Below, in pieces: positions 26,701 to 36,600 of a DNA stretch of 54,440 nucleotides; the stretch's first letter is position 1; every line of letters starts with the position of its first letter. This DNA comes from CAYHHI01 sp964356335 (GTDB lineage: Bacteria; Arandabacterota; Arandabacteria; Arandabacterales; Arandabacteraceae). The DNA lies in contig CAYHHI010000020.1 in NCBI GenBank assembly GCA_964356335.1, positions 1 through 54,440 on the forward strand. The letters are read 5' to 3'. A program made the translations under genes and the position numbers. The notes under the pieces are model-generated. The model saw only the letters and a program-made list of their open reading frames with translations. It searched no databases and had not been told where the DNA came from.

Positions 26701-26801
26701 GGCTGGGGGCTGCCACGTTCTTGACCCTTGTTATCATTCCGGTGATTTATGCGAGCCTTGAGAAGGCAAGAGAGACACGCAAGAAGGCGATCAAGGCTTA
26801 A
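23745..26801 (+). CDS. RND family efflux pump (AcrB/MexB-type inner-membrane transporter)
   Basis: 1018 residues from ATG 23745, with GGAGCGGGGGG upstream. The family pattern is complete: first membrane helix, PDISFPTVLVVTTYEGVSPEDIE, helix 4 with GGLVLGIGMLVDNSIVVLEN, EAAVTGAGEVTNAITASTLTTVAVFLPVV, and the second half with MVMAAQYESLLHPFVIM and VGIVVNNAILLVDYTN. Substrates are probably hydrophobic compounds or lipids; no metal-specific features stand out. It is the third gene of the tripartite operon, and a small PII-like gene follows after 36 bases. Confidence 0.95.
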   Translation: MGLPSLSTNRPVAFLMLYIAIVGIGLVSIAGLSIDLYPDISFPTVLVVTTYEGVSPEDIETLITKPIEETVAAVEDVDEVVSSSREGVSVVNVKFKWGKDMDIASMDVREAVDMVKTYLPDDASDPFMFKFSSSAMPILFLAVTGDYPLAELRKISEDELEPRLERIKGVASVYTQGGQNREIHVYADDEKLKAYRLTLDQLVYALQMENVRVPGGKIEQGRSDFLVRTTGEFTSVSDISNVVVTRLEGTPVYLRDVARVEDAFEDRVEELRVGGTPGVMVMIQKQSTANTVQVSDRVKADLPRIERLLGVKVLPVMDSAKYIKQSIGNLKSAAWQGAILAIVVLFLFLRNIPSTLIIATSIPLSLIATLIVMRFANVTLNMISMGGLVLGIGMLVDNSIVVLENVFRHGERGLTRKEAAVTGAGEVTNAITASTLTTVAVFLPVVFVPGIAGILFRDMALTVVFSLMCSLFVALTLIPLIASKTLKIERKERPKTVAKAVGAYERLLRWALAHKKATIAIAASLLAISIGLIPYIGVEFTPASEPGEFAITVETPVGSRLEVTEKAVNEVEQITREEVPELDQIFARIGQGRGFAAIFTGAGSHIGTVRFMVKPLNQRKRNDEEIRLALKAPMSKVPGAKVYFEANPFEEMMFGGARLAVEIYGNDLETGKNLAEEVRHLTEEIQGTADVRISRAEGKPEARIIIDRERAARFGLSVSSIANSIQTAILGSIAGFYREGGKEYNIRVRLPEERRQSLNEVLDLLVPTPTGNSLPLASVARMDLVQGPVEIERKGQQRIVTVTGNLTGERPLGAVVSELRQKISSLRVPPDFSVEIAGEAQEVTKSFRWLGLALVGAVFLVYMVMAAQYESLLHPFVIMFTLPLCFIGVAWTLFLTGTTLSVNSMIGVIVLVGIVVNNAILLVDYTNVLRGRGFDLEDAVVTATRTRTRPILMTALTTMLGMFPMALGLGEGSELNYPLARAVVGGLGAATFLTLVIIPVIYASLEKARETRKKAIKA

Positions 26802-26837
26802 GGGGGCCCTTTAGGGAACCCCCTCAGGGAGCGGACC

Positions 26838-27134
26838 ATGCAAGATGTGATTGTGCTTGTGATCTATAACTCCTCGATAGATGACGAGGTAATGGAGGCT
26901 CTGAAGAAGGCCGGCATGGTGCAGTATACCAAGTTCGTGAATCTCCGCGGCGTCGGCGGGTTCTCCGAGCCAAGGCTCAATACCCAGATCTGGCCCGGCA
27001 CCAATTCGATGCTCTTAGTCTGTGTGCCCCACGATCGGAAGGAGGGCATCCTCGAGGGAGTGCGCCAACTTAAGGAGATTCATAAGCAGGAAGGCGTCAA
27101 GGCGTTTGTGCTGCCTGTATCCCAGGCCGTGTAG
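26838..27134 (+). CDS. Small PII/CutA-like protein at the end of the efflux operon
   Basis: 98 residues with GGGAGCGGACC upstream. The pattern resembles a ferredoxin-like beta-alpha-beta-beta-alpha-beta chain: DVIVLVIYNSSIDDEVMEAL, then GVGGFSEPR, then a Trp/Pro-rich turn, MLLVCVPHDRKEGILEGVRQL, and VKAFVLPVSQAV. Similar small PII-like proteins are known next to RND pumps and may bind a ligand or the transporter. Function is not established. It is not a BMC shell protein. A strong terminator follows. Confidence 0.65.
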   Translation: MQDVIVLVIYNSSIDDEVMEALKKAGMVQYTKFVNLRGVGGFSEPRLNTQIWPGTNSMLLVCVPHDRKEGILEGVRQLKEIHKQEGVKAFVLPVSQAV

Positions 27135-27159
27135 CTTTGCTTTGCCGCCCAAAAAGAAA

Positions 27160-27181
27160 GGGGGCACTTTGGAGTGCCCCC
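27160..27181. terminator. Bidirectional terminator between the efflux operon and the OmpA gene
   Basis: GGGGGCACT, loop TTGG, AGTGCCCCC. On the minus strand it is followed by TTTCTTTTT; on the plus strand by TTATCC. Confidence 0.85.
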
Positions 27182-27196
27182 TTATCCTAAAAAATC

Positions 27197-28519
27197 CTAT
27201 TCGATTTCGTGGAACTCGATCCTTCGGTTCTTTGCGCGACCTTCCTTGGTGTTGTTTGTGTCTATCGGCTTTGACTCGCCGAAGCTCTTGGTAGAGAGCA
27301 TCTGGCCGTTGATGCCGTGCTCAACCAAGTACTTCTTCACGGATTCGGCCCTGCGGAGCCCCAGCTTCATGTTGTACTCATCGCTTCCGACCCAGTCGGT
27401 GTGGCCCTGGATCTCGATCTTGCTGGTCGGGCACTTCCCGATCACATCGACTGCCAGGTCGAGGACCGGGCTCGGGTCCGGAATCACATCGGACTTGTCA
27501 AACCTGAAGGTTATGCCATCAAGCGGCGAGAGGTCGCACTTCTTCGGGCAGCCAACCTCGTCAACCTGAACGCCCTTCGGCGTGCCAGGGCACTTGTCGC
27601 AGCCGTCATAGACCCCGTCGCCGTCCTCATCCTTCGGACAACCATTGGCATCGACAGTGGCGCACTTGGGTGTGTTCGGGCACTTGTCGCAGCCGTCCCA
27701 CACGCCGTCACCGTCGGAATCCTTCGGACAGCCATTGGCATCGACAGTGGCGCACTTCGGGGTGTCCGGGCACTTGTCGCACCCATCGCAGACGCCGTCA
27801 CCGTCGGAATCCTTCGGACAGCCGAACTCGTCAACCACGCAGCAAGGTGGGGTGTCCGGGCACTTGTCTTTCCTGTCGCACACGCCGTCGCCGTCCGAGT
27901 CCTTGCACTTGCCGGGATACCAGGTGAGGCCGGCGCCGAAGTACCAGAGGAAATGATCGTTGCTAGTGATACCGATGTCCCAGCTCCTGCCGATCATGTC
28001 CTTGTCGTCGGTAAGCATGTAGCGGATCTTGCCGCCGATATCGAGGGCGATGACGTCGGTCAAGAAGATATCAAGGCCCGCACCTGCTCCGAACGCAGGA
28101 TCGCGCTGCTTCGCAATCTGCATGTCCGTGGGACGGTGGTTGGTATCCCAATTGACCACACCCATGCCGGCAGTCAAGTAAGGACTGGTCCTCTGGTCGG
28201 GCATGAAGTTATAGATCAGATTGAGGTCAATAGGAACAAGATTGGTTCTGAAAGCATCGCTGTCTTCGTCGTAGTTGTAGCCATAGCCTATGTTGAGTCC
28301 CAGTGAGAAATGATTGCTTATCGCTCCTCTGAGCATGAAAGCACCCATCGGCCCAAGCTTGGCCCTCTCGTCGAAGCACTTTAGCGTGTCAGTGTCGGCA
28401 CCTCTCAAGAGGGCTCCGCCGGCCGTGATCCCCAGGCCCACGCGCCTTTCGTAGGCGAACGAGACCGTCGTCGCCAAAATGACGACGAGACAAACGAGAG
28501 CAAGACAAAGTCTTCTCAT
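27197..28519 (-). CDS. OmpA family protein with beta-barrel and thrombospondin type-3 repeats
   Basis: 440 residues from the ATG at 28519, with GGGGAGGAG upstream; a longer frame to 28645 is leader. Order: a signal peptide ending VSFA; an outer-membrane barrel of about 190 residues; a Ca-binding linker of repeats DSDGDGVCDxxDKCPDTP (about residues 225-320, 30-residue period); and the C-terminal OmpA domain, with FRFDKSDVIPDPSPVLD, GHTDWVGSDEYNMKLGLRRAESV and a final NRRIEFHEIE that binds peptidoglycan. It is a structural porin-like link between outer membrane and cell wall. It is probably monocistronic, with its own promoter and terminator. Confidence 0.95.
   Translation of the reverse strand: MRRLCLALVCLVVILATTVSFAYERRVGLGITAGGALLRGADTDTLKCFDERAKLGPMGAFMLRGAISNHFSLGLNIGYGYNYDEDSDAFRTNLVPIDLNLIYNFMPDQRTSPYLTAGMGVVNWDTNHRPTDMQIAKQRDPAFGAGAGLDIFLTDVIALDIGGKIRYMLTDDKDMIGRSWDIGITSNDHFLWYFGAGLTWYPGKCKDSDGDGVCDRKDKCPDTPPCCVVDEFGCPKDSDGDGVCDGCDKCPDTPKCATVDANGCPKDSDGDGVWDGCDKCPNTPKCATVDANGCPKDEDGDGVYDGCDKCPGTPKGVQVDEVGCPKKCDLSPLDGITFRFDKSDVIPDPSPVLDLAVDVIGKCPTSKIEIQGHTDWVGSDEYNMKLGLRRAESVKKYLVEHGINGQMLSTKSFGESKPIDTNNTKEGRAKNRRIEFHEIE
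27600..27900 (-). repeat. 90-base tandem repeats encoding TSP3 calcium-binding motifs
   Basis: Near-identical stretches start at about 27631, 27721 and 27811 (CCTTCGGACA...), giving a 90-base (30-residue) period. A degenerate unit lies on either side. Confidence 0.8.
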
Positions 28520-28635
28520 AGTGACTCCTCCCCTGGTTGCGTTTGTGAAGTGATAACGACAGCAACTCAAATCGTTGCTTATGAACGTTGCGACCACCTC
28601 CTTCAAAAATCCATTCCTTAGTTTCGGCTGGGGGC

Positions 28636-28664
28636 ACTGTATCACTTCACTGATTTCTCGTCAA
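28636..28664 (-). promoter_or_regulatory. Candidate promoter of the OmpA gene
   Basis: On the minus strand: TTGACG (28664-28659), a 17-base spacer, TACAGT (28641-28636). This leaves a leader of about 110 bases. Confidence 0.5.
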
Positions 28665-28686
28665 TCAAAAAAGTTAAGAATTAGGC

Positions 28687-28715
28687 TTGACACATCCGGC
28701 ACCTTCTGATACCTT
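28687..28715 (+). promoter_or_regulatory. Candidate promoter of the thioredoxin-fold lipoprotein gene
   Basis: TTGACA (28687-28692), a 17-base spacer, TACCTT (28710-28715), divergent from the OmpA promoter. Confidence 0.55.
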
Positions 28716-28802
28716 CCAGTCTGCCCTGCTCTTTGAAGTCTCGGTGAAGTCTCGTGAAGTGCCTCTTCGGTCTAAGGCGCGACCATTTAGGGTGTAACCA
28801 CT

Positions 28803-29273
28803 ATGGTTAAGGAATCAAGATCGTTGATCGTTTCCTGCGTTCTTCCTCTGCTTGCCCTTTTCCTTGCCGTCACCCTCGTCTCGTGTGCGAAGGAGAAGCG
28901 GGAGACGCGCGCAGATGAGAACGCTGTCCAGTGGCTCACGTCTTTTGACACTGCTCTCGAGACGGCCAGAGAGAAGAATCTTCCCGTGATGATTGATTTC
29001 TATACCGACTGGTGCGGATGGTGCAAGAAGCTTGATGCCGATACCTATGTTGACAAGCAAGTGATCTCGGCATCTGGAGACTTCGTCAGCGTCAAGATCA
29101 ATGCGGACGTCGAGCGGCCGGTCGCGATGAAATACAAGGTCACCGCCTTCCCTACCATATTATTCATAGATCCCACGGGGAACGAGATTCACAGAGTGGT
29201 CGGCTACCGGCCTCCTCAAGGTTTCTTGAGTGAGATGAATACGGCTTTGCAGGCGTTCAATGGAAAGTCGTGA
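28803..29273 (+). CDS. Thioredoxin-fold lipoprotein
   Basis: 156 residues from ATG 28803. The signal peptide has a lipobox (LVSC-AKEK), so the protein is membrane-anchored and periplasm-facing. The thioredoxin fold has the active-site pair in FYTDWCGWCKKLD, a cis-Pro in KVTAFPTILFIDPTG, and ends GYRPPQGFLSEM. It resembles the DsbD gamma domain/thioredoxin_7 group, so a role in periplasmic thiol reduction or cytochrome/disulfide maturation is likely. Partners are unknown. Confidence 0.88.
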   Translation: MVKESRSLIVSCVLPLLALFLAVTLVSCAKEKRETRADENAVQWLTSFDTALETAREKNLPVMIDFYTDWCGWCKKLDADTYVDKQVISASGDFVSVKINADVERPVAMKYKVTAFPTILFIDPTGNEIHRVVGYRPPQGFLSEMNTALQAFNGKS

Positions 29274-29372
29274 TCGCAGCGATCACGACAAAGGCGATGG
29301 TGGTGTCAGTGAGGGTGGCGGCGATGGCAGTGGCGGTGAGGGTTGCAGCAGCAATCCTGTGAGAGGTAAGTC

Positions 29373-30017
29373 TTGAACAGGGACACCGAAAGAAGCGACA
29401 CCGAAAGAGATGACGCGCTCTTCGTGAATCTCATACTGATCTTTCAGGGCGCGGCGATGCAGCAGATGGGGAAGATCATCAATCCTCTTACGGGTAAGAT
29501 TGATAAGAATCTCGAGCAGGCGCGCTTCTCGATTGACACGCTTGCGATGCTGAAGGAGAAAACCAGAGGCAATCTCTCCGCCGATCTCGATCGGCTCCTC
29601 GACAGCACGCTTTTCAATCTGAGGATGAACTATGTCGAAGAGGCAGCTCGGGAGGAGAAGGTCGGGAAAGAAGAGACGGAAGAGAAGCCCGCAAAAGAAA
29701 TGGCAGGAGAGGACAAGAGCGCTCGAGACAGAGATAGCATCGAAAAAGATGAAGCAGAGAGATCAAGTGAAAAACCCCCCGGCGACGAAACCATCGGCGA
29801 GAAAGTTGCCGGAGGGGTAACCAGAGATAGAGGCGCGAGTGGGAATGAGGTGCGAGAGGAGAGATCGGGAGAGGGAACGGCTCGACGGGAGAAGATGGTG
29901 GGGCAGACGAGGCCCAGGGGGGAGAGCCCGACGCGCGGAGCCAATTCCCGCGCGGGTGGGCAGGTCAAGGGGCCCAGGCGGAAAAGTGCTGGAGACGGCA
30001 GGGTAAGAGGCAAGTGA
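29373..30017 (+). CDS. DUF1844 protein with long charged tail
   Basis: 214 residues from TTG 29373 (GAGAGGT upstream). Residues about 14-90 match the DUF1844 pattern: ALFVNLILIFQGAAMQQMGK, then NPLTGKIDKNLEQARFSIDTLAMLKEKT, then LLDSTLFNLRMNYVEE. The remaining 120 residues are a low-complexity tail rich in Glu, Lys, Arg and Gly, likely disordered, turning strongly basic at the end. DUF1844 is of unknown function. The tail is much longer than in typical members. The gap to the upstream gene is 99 bases and purine-rich. Confidence 0.8.
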   Translation: MNRDTERSDTERDDALFVNLILIFQGAAMQQMGKIINPLTGKIDKNLEQARFSIDTLAMLKEKTRGNLSADLDRLLDSTLFNLRMNYVEEAAREEKVGKEETEEKPAKEMAGEDKSARDRDSIEKDEAERSSEKPPGDETIGEKVAGGVTRDRGASGNEVREERSGEGTARREKMVGQTRPRGESPTRGANSRAGGQVKGPRRKSAGDGRVRGK

Positions 30018-30154
30018 TGCGCACACTTTTTTCTCAAGGCGATTCATGGGGTTGCCGAAGACTAGGTGGGTTTGAGTCTAAGCAATTGTCGAAAACAGCT
30101 AACAATTCAAATGATTGGCTAATTAGAAAATTTAATTGCAGGAAGTTTTTTTTC

Positions 30155-30183
30155 TTGACAGGTTCTTCTGCGCTATGATAGTT
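30155..30183 (+). promoter_or_regulatory. Promoter of the giant exported-protein gene
   Basis: TTGACA (30155-30160) with -10 GATAGT (30177-30182, spacer 16) or ATAGTT (30178-30183, spacer 17). An A/T-rich UP-like tract (about 30090-30154) precedes it. Confidence 0.6.
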
Positions 30184-30187
30184 TGGC

Positions 30188-30631
30188 TTCCGAATTTAGA
30201 CGGAAGGGTTTTGTACCTGCAGGCCCGTTTTTCCGCTTGACAAGAAGCGGGAGCTTGTGGGAAGGTTTCGCAAGCTATCAAAAGGAGTTAGGAAGGGTTG
30301 TCGCGTAAGAAAGGGGGAAGCTGAGGCTCGCTGTGAAAAACCTGCGCCAAGCGGTAATGCACGCTGGATCATTTCGGTTGCTCGCAGACGGTCTTCTTCT
30401 TGGCTCATGAAATACGAAGTCGGAAACAAGTTCGATAAGAACGAGAGGGTTCGAGAGGAGCTCGAGTTCTCAAAGTATCTTCGGCATCAAAACGGTAAAG
30501 TGAGGAGGTAACGAGCTGTGAGTAGTGAAGGCAATTATACATTTAATATGGTCAATCGTTTTCTTTCCCATTTTTCTGGTTGTGAGGTCGAAGGACGAAA
30601 CGGAAAATCGATAGAGAGGAGGAAGGACAAA
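30188..30631 (+). ncRNA. Long 5' leader of the giant gene with three successive hairpins
   Basis: About 440 bases. Hairpins: CTTCCG/CGGAAG (30188-30207), CCGCTT/AAGCGG (30232-30249) and AGCTTGTG/CGCAAGCT (about 30253-30279). A frame of 84 Lys/Arg-rich codons (30257-30511) lies inside but lacks similarity to anything I know, and I treat it as non-coding. AGGAGGT at 30503-30509 stands before an in-frame GTG at 30518. Confidence 0.45.
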
Positions 30632-33600
30632 ATGGACTTCCATTTTGGAAGGAATCTTTTGGTGCTTGGGTTTGTGGTGGCGCTCGTAGCTGGCATGGTA
30701 GCCGCCGCGAGTGCTATTGATATCCAGGACTATCCAGAGATCCGGCTGATCTACAACGAAGAGCAGCCCGGACATCCTGGCAACTCCTGGCTTGGCGATC
30801 CGCTGATCAGTATAGGTGATACTATAGAGGTAAGGGTCACGGCAACCCCGCCGGAAAGCGTTGACTACGTCATCGCTAATCTCTGCGCTTACGGCGGTGG
30901 TACCCACGACACCCTCACCCACGATCCGGGCACGGTCGGTTGGGCGGGCACGCCCGCATGGGTTCCCAGGTGCAGCGACGGCGCGAGCACCGCGGCGATG
31001 AGCCCTATCACCATCGTTGACAGCATGAACCCCGAGCTCTACGACGAGACCTGGTTGGTTTGGTGGGACGACACCAACAACGACTGGATGGTCGAGGGCA
31101 CGGCGACGGGCATTCTGACGGCACATGCGCAGACCGGCGTTCAGTACACGGCAAACAACGGCAGCAGCGATCTCTTCAGGTTTACGATCACCAGCGTTGC
31201 CAACGTGTGCTGCAACTCCATGCCTGATGACTGCGATCATTTCAACTTCGAGACGCACGCGCCGGTACTGCCCAGCGACGATTTCGCGCTGAGGATGGTG
31301 GTGGGCGACGGTGGCGAATGCTGGATCGATCATAACCCCTGCTGGTACGAAGGTCACTGGGACGCCACGGTGCAGGTGATTGCCTGTGATCTGGAGGCCG
31401 ACTGGCTTACGGAGGCCTTCTGCGACACTTCGATGTCTTGGTGGCCCGGCATCGTCAACGACGGCGACGGCGGGTGGGACGGCGACTCCCTGTGGGTCGA
31501 TACCCACTGGACCAAGTATGCACAGCTTGATGACCCGGCCGGATTGGGTGCGGAGTTCATCGAGAGCAACGACTATACCTTCCAGTTCGACTTCGATAAC
31601 TCGGGACTCGGCCCCATATTCGGGCTGCCGGACGAGATCTTGAATCCCGGCGGTGGCTGCTTCGACCTGAATCCCGACGTGGTCTGCGCGTACATTGACA
31701 TGCGCAAGCTGGCCCACGAGAACGGCAACGACGACATCGACAGCCTCTACTTTGACCTGAGGGCGATCGGCGACGATTACACCGTTCCAGCACCCAACGT
31801 CAATGACGGCGGCTTCTGGTTCACACACAACCCGGGTTATGACAACGTTCAGTGCGACCCGGTTGACAACGGTTGGGACGACGACGAGGTGTTCGAGCTG
31901 TGCTGGAACATCCTGCCGGGCCACACCGACGTCCCCGCGGACTCGGAATACGTAATGATGTGGTGGATCAGCGACTCGGGCGACACCACTTTCTTCTTCG
32001 ACCAGCCGGGTCTGGGTGATGCTCCGACTCACAAGCTGGCTTCCATCGACAACATCATACCGGCTCTTACGGACACCTCGCTTGACGAGCCGCGTGACAG
32101 CGTCACCGTTGACGATTTCAGCTTCGACGCGGATATGACGCTCGCCGGCAACGACGATGTACTTAACCCGGTGAGCGAAGGTAACCTGACGCCCGACTGG
32201 CTGCAGGTGATGCTCGACCTCCAGGGTCTTTATGACCTCGATGACGTCATGGACGGCGGCCAGGCGTGGGCCGACATGAGCGGCATCGGCGTTTACATGT
32301 ATGACGGCGACGCGCCGGCTCCGTTTGGGTCGGGATACCTGAGGCCGATGGGTCCGATGAGCCCGACCTGGGGGACTGAGGAGACTGACGTTATAGCGGC
32401 GCCTCCTTCACCCAACGCCTGGGACCAGGACAGCATCCTGACCAGAGCGTGGATATTCGACAACGCGGGCAACGCCTTCTGCGTCGGGTGGGGCACGGGC
32501 GATTATCCGATCGATAACATCCCGCCCATTATCACGCAGCAAGTGTGCGAGCGCGGGCCGTTCATCTATGTCGGTTGGGGCTCGGACGTGGCCTACAGAA
32601 CCGGTTACGCCAATGTGGGCGCGCCGCTCGATATGGTGTGCGGCGGCCTCTATAACGATAGGGACGAGATCGTCCTCCACGCTAACCTGGGCGACGCCCT
32701 GGGTATAGATGAAGTGGGCGATGTCGAGTATGTGACCGATGCCTACGATCCGTTCTGCGTCGGCGGCATCACGCTTTATGATAACGGTCTTCTGGGCAGT
32801 GACCCCGTCAATGGAGATAAGAACTTCACGGGTCACGCCCGGCTCGAGGTCGCGCATTCCACGAGGAACGACACGACTTTCTGCGCCGTTGATTCGGACG
32901 AGGATTCTCTGGGCTTTGAAGTGTTGGTGACCGATGATGCCGGCAACGCCTGGATCAACTCGGCGTGCAGGGGCCTCAGGGTCGACAACGAACCCCAGAC
33001 GATGACGGTGAGCGGCGACGATCCTCATGTCGCGATCTACTTCTGGGACGATCCCGAGACCATCGAGCTGGACGGCGATAAGAACGGCGACGGCATTGTC
33101 TCCGTCGGCGACCAGCTGATCTTCGAGTGGAGAATTGAAGATGAGGTCTGGGACGATATGGAGGTTGACGACGTGCTCGTCAACCTGTCGTCCATCGACC
33201 CGTCCTGGGTGGGCACGGAAAGGCTCCGCCGGATTCAGCCTGGCGGGATCTTCCGCAATCACATTCCTGACAGCATGTGGCCGCCCTTCACGGTTCCCTC
33301 CGGTACCGTTGACGGCGCCCAGCTTCAGGCTGATTTCGCCAACTGGGACTTCGCCGGCAACACCACCGGCTGGTGCACCTTCATGTCCGACCTCACGTTG
33401 GACAACGTAGGTCCGGCGATTGATTGCGACTCGGTTGCCATCACGATTAGCGGCGCCGACACGATCGCCGCGATCGGCGACACCCTCTACTTCTCGTATG
33501 AGGGGCCGGATGACGACGTCGTGACGATTGGGGTCGATGTGGACGACGTCACGACCCTGATGGACACGCTTTATCTGACTGACGAAGGCGATGTGTGGAC

Positions 33601-36600
33601 GGGGTGGGTCGTGGTCCAGCCGAGCGACGTTGACGACGAGACAGCATACTTCGCCGTCACCGCCTATGACGGGTTGGGCAATCACTACGACTGCAGTGCT
33701 GGCCCGATCTCCGTGGATAACCAGCCGCCGGACATGAACTGCAATAACGCCTGGCTGAGGCTGTGGGACTATAATGATAATGTTACCGCCCCGACCAGGG
33801 TGGTCAACACCGGTGACAACCTCACGGCGATCTACTGGGATGAGAATGGCGACGTGACCAGAGTCACCGCCGACTTCTCCAGCTATTACGACACCGAGAC
33901 GGTGTACGAGATGGTGTCGGGCTTCAAGTGGGGTCCGGCGGAGAAGTGGGGCTACAGGGTGGACCCGGTTCCCGACGGCGATCTCGACCAGCCTGCTGGC
34001 GGCATCGGCACCAAGGTTCTGATCACGGCCTACGACGATGCGGGCAACATGTCATCCGACTGGTTCTGCCCGATGTGGTATACCGAGAGCACGACCGACG
34101 ATGTTCTCCATGCTGGTTCAGGCCTCTGCGGTTCATGCTTGCCTGTCGATACTCAGCGGCCGGAAGCTGTCCCGCCGGATGCCATCACCTTTGAGCTCCT
34201 GGAGACCTCGAACCACATTGCCAACGTTGGCGACAGGCTTCGCATCATCGTCAACATGGGCGATCCGTCGGCTCCGGACTATGATATGCAGTGGTCGACC
34301 GCGTTCGTGCAGGCCGACATCGGCCAGTACGGCAACGACTACGACTGCGCCGACATGGATAATTGCGATTTCCTCTTCCTCACCGACGACGGCTATAGCG
34401 CCGGTGGGGAGGGTGACGGAAGGTTCTCTTACTTCTTCTGGTTCGACGCTGAAGACGGCCCGACCCTCTTTGAAGGTGCGCCGATTCTGCCCGGCGAGAC
34501 CGATCTCCCGGCCGGAGACGACGGCACCAAGATAAGAGTTCGTGCCATGGACGACGCGGGTAACTGGTCGCTCGACTGGACCTGGAGTGACGTGCTGGTG
34601 GATGCAGACGGCGGCGCGCCGGTTCCGGTTGACAACTACATTCCCGAGGTCGACCCGAACGACATCAGCGTCACGTTTGTGGATAACGACGCAAACGGCA
34701 TCTGCGACATCGGCGACGAGGTCACGATCAGTGTCGATATGACCGAAGCGCCCGGTGGCCCGATTGACAGCGTCTATGCCAACCTCTATGATTGGGGTCA
34801 CCCGTCACAGGATATGGTTCCGCTTATTCCGGGTTCCCCGATCTACTCGATCACTTTCACGGCTGAGAGGAATCCCGGTGACTACTGCGCCACGCAGCCG
34901 GATGGCCCCGTGGGCTTCGAGAATGAGTCGGCCGATGGCAACTGCGGCAAGCCGATTCTACTCGTTAACGGCGTGCCGTATCCTCAGGTTGAGGTGGTCG
35001 CCAGGGACGAGTCGGACAACTGGAGTGCTTATGAGTGGGCAGGACCTGCCGGCGTGGATGGCGTCGCGCCGCTCGCGCTTCTGCCTCCGCCTCCTGGGCC
35101 TGTTTTCGAGCCCATGATCGATGCTTGGCCGTTCGTATTTGACTGGATCTCTACCGGCCCGCTTACCGACATGCTGGCCGATACCGATGCTCCGGATCCC
35201 GTGAACCCGACGTTCCCGTATCCGAGTATCCCGGCTAGCGGCGTTCAGGCCGTGAAGCTTCAGGACGGCCGCATTGGCCTGCAGCTCTTCTACAAGACGT
35301 TCCCGAGAAACCAGGACGTCGATGAGTTCTTCGTATACGGCGACCTGGCAGAGGCTGGCTCAATTGATTGGACGACCTACTTAGGGGCTCCGATCCCCGC
35401 CGGTATGGTGCCGACCACGGTCAGCCTGGGTGGCGCCTATGAGTGGATCTCGGACGCTCTGCCTGAGAGAGCGGATATTCCGGAGACACCGCTTAATGAG
35501 AGCGATTACCACTTCGCAGTGCTCGCGGTAGATGACGCGAACAACATGTCGGATTGGAAGATCACCTGGATCACGGGTATCAGCGCGGACGCGACCGCCC
35601 CGATGGCTTATGTCCAGGCCCTCTCGGGACATCAGATGAGTCCGTGCGGCAAGGAAGACGGTCAGCCAATCACGATCGGCAATTCAAGCGCCTACTTCCT
35701 TGGCTACCTTGACCAGGCGAGCGAGTACATCAACGTGGCCTATGTCGAGTTGTGGGCGAGGGTGAAGGACCTCGATCCTTCTACCGATGGCGATCAGCCC
35801 GGCGAGTGGAAGGTGATTAGTGATAACGGCCAGTGGCCGCCTAGCTATCCGCTGCCTACTGCGCCTTATCACTTCGACACCGATGGGCTCGATGAGCAGT
35901 TCGGCGAGCTCACCAAGTGCATCACCTTCGAGCTGGCCGCGGTTGCCTGGGATGAGGCGGGCAATCACGCCACACCCGACCAGTGCCAGAAGTTTGTGTT
36001 CACCTATGACAATTTCGAACCGATCGAGACCATGTTTGCCATAAACGGCAATCCTTCGCCGTACGACATGGAGCTTTCGGGTTCGGCCCTGATTGAAGTG
36101 ACGGCAACCGATCAGTGCCCGGAGACCAGCGAGCTTACCTATTGGCTCACGCTGGAGAAGATGGGCGGCGCAGACGTCGGCCCGCTCTGGTCACCGACGC
36201 TTGCCAGCGTAACGCTGCCGGCGGGTATGCCGTTCACTTACAACTGGGATCTTGCGAATTACCCTGCCGGACAGGCGCAGGTAAATCTCTATATCTGCGA
36301 CCAGGCCGGCAACTCCACGTTCCACTTCAAGCGCATCATCGTGATTGACGAAGAGGCTCCCAGTGGAGAGTTCGCGTCGCTCAGGATGGACATGTTCACC
36401 CATCCTTACTACACCAGGTTGCTCGATGGCATGAGCATCCCGGCCGACCCGGAACTCAATACCATATTCTGGGTCAAGTGGCCCGGCGACATACCTTGGG
36501 CCTTCTACGATGTCGGCCAGGTGAAGCTGGAGTACCAGCTGGTGGGCGACCTCAACGGCTGGACCTTGGTCAATGTCGAGCCTTCTTGGGACGACACCCT

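Noticed and set aside
26838..27134. 98-residue protein as a BMC-H shell protein
   Set aside because: The length fits, but the BMC-H sequence pattern is missing and the context is an RND operon; it looks PII-like.
27600..27900. Regular repeats as a CRISPR array
   Set aside because: The 90-base units are in frame and encode calcium-binding TSP3 motifs in the OmpA protein; no spacer-like variation and no cas genes.
29274..29372. GGTG-rich near-repeats between the lipoprotein and DUF1844 genes
   Set aside because: Irregular units with no fixed period; simple-sequence bias is the better explanation.
30257..30511. 84-codon Lys/Arg-rich frame upstream of the giant gene
   Set aside because: GTG start with a poor ribosome site, sequence overlaps leader hairpins, and no family resemblance. 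It is kept only as part of the leader.
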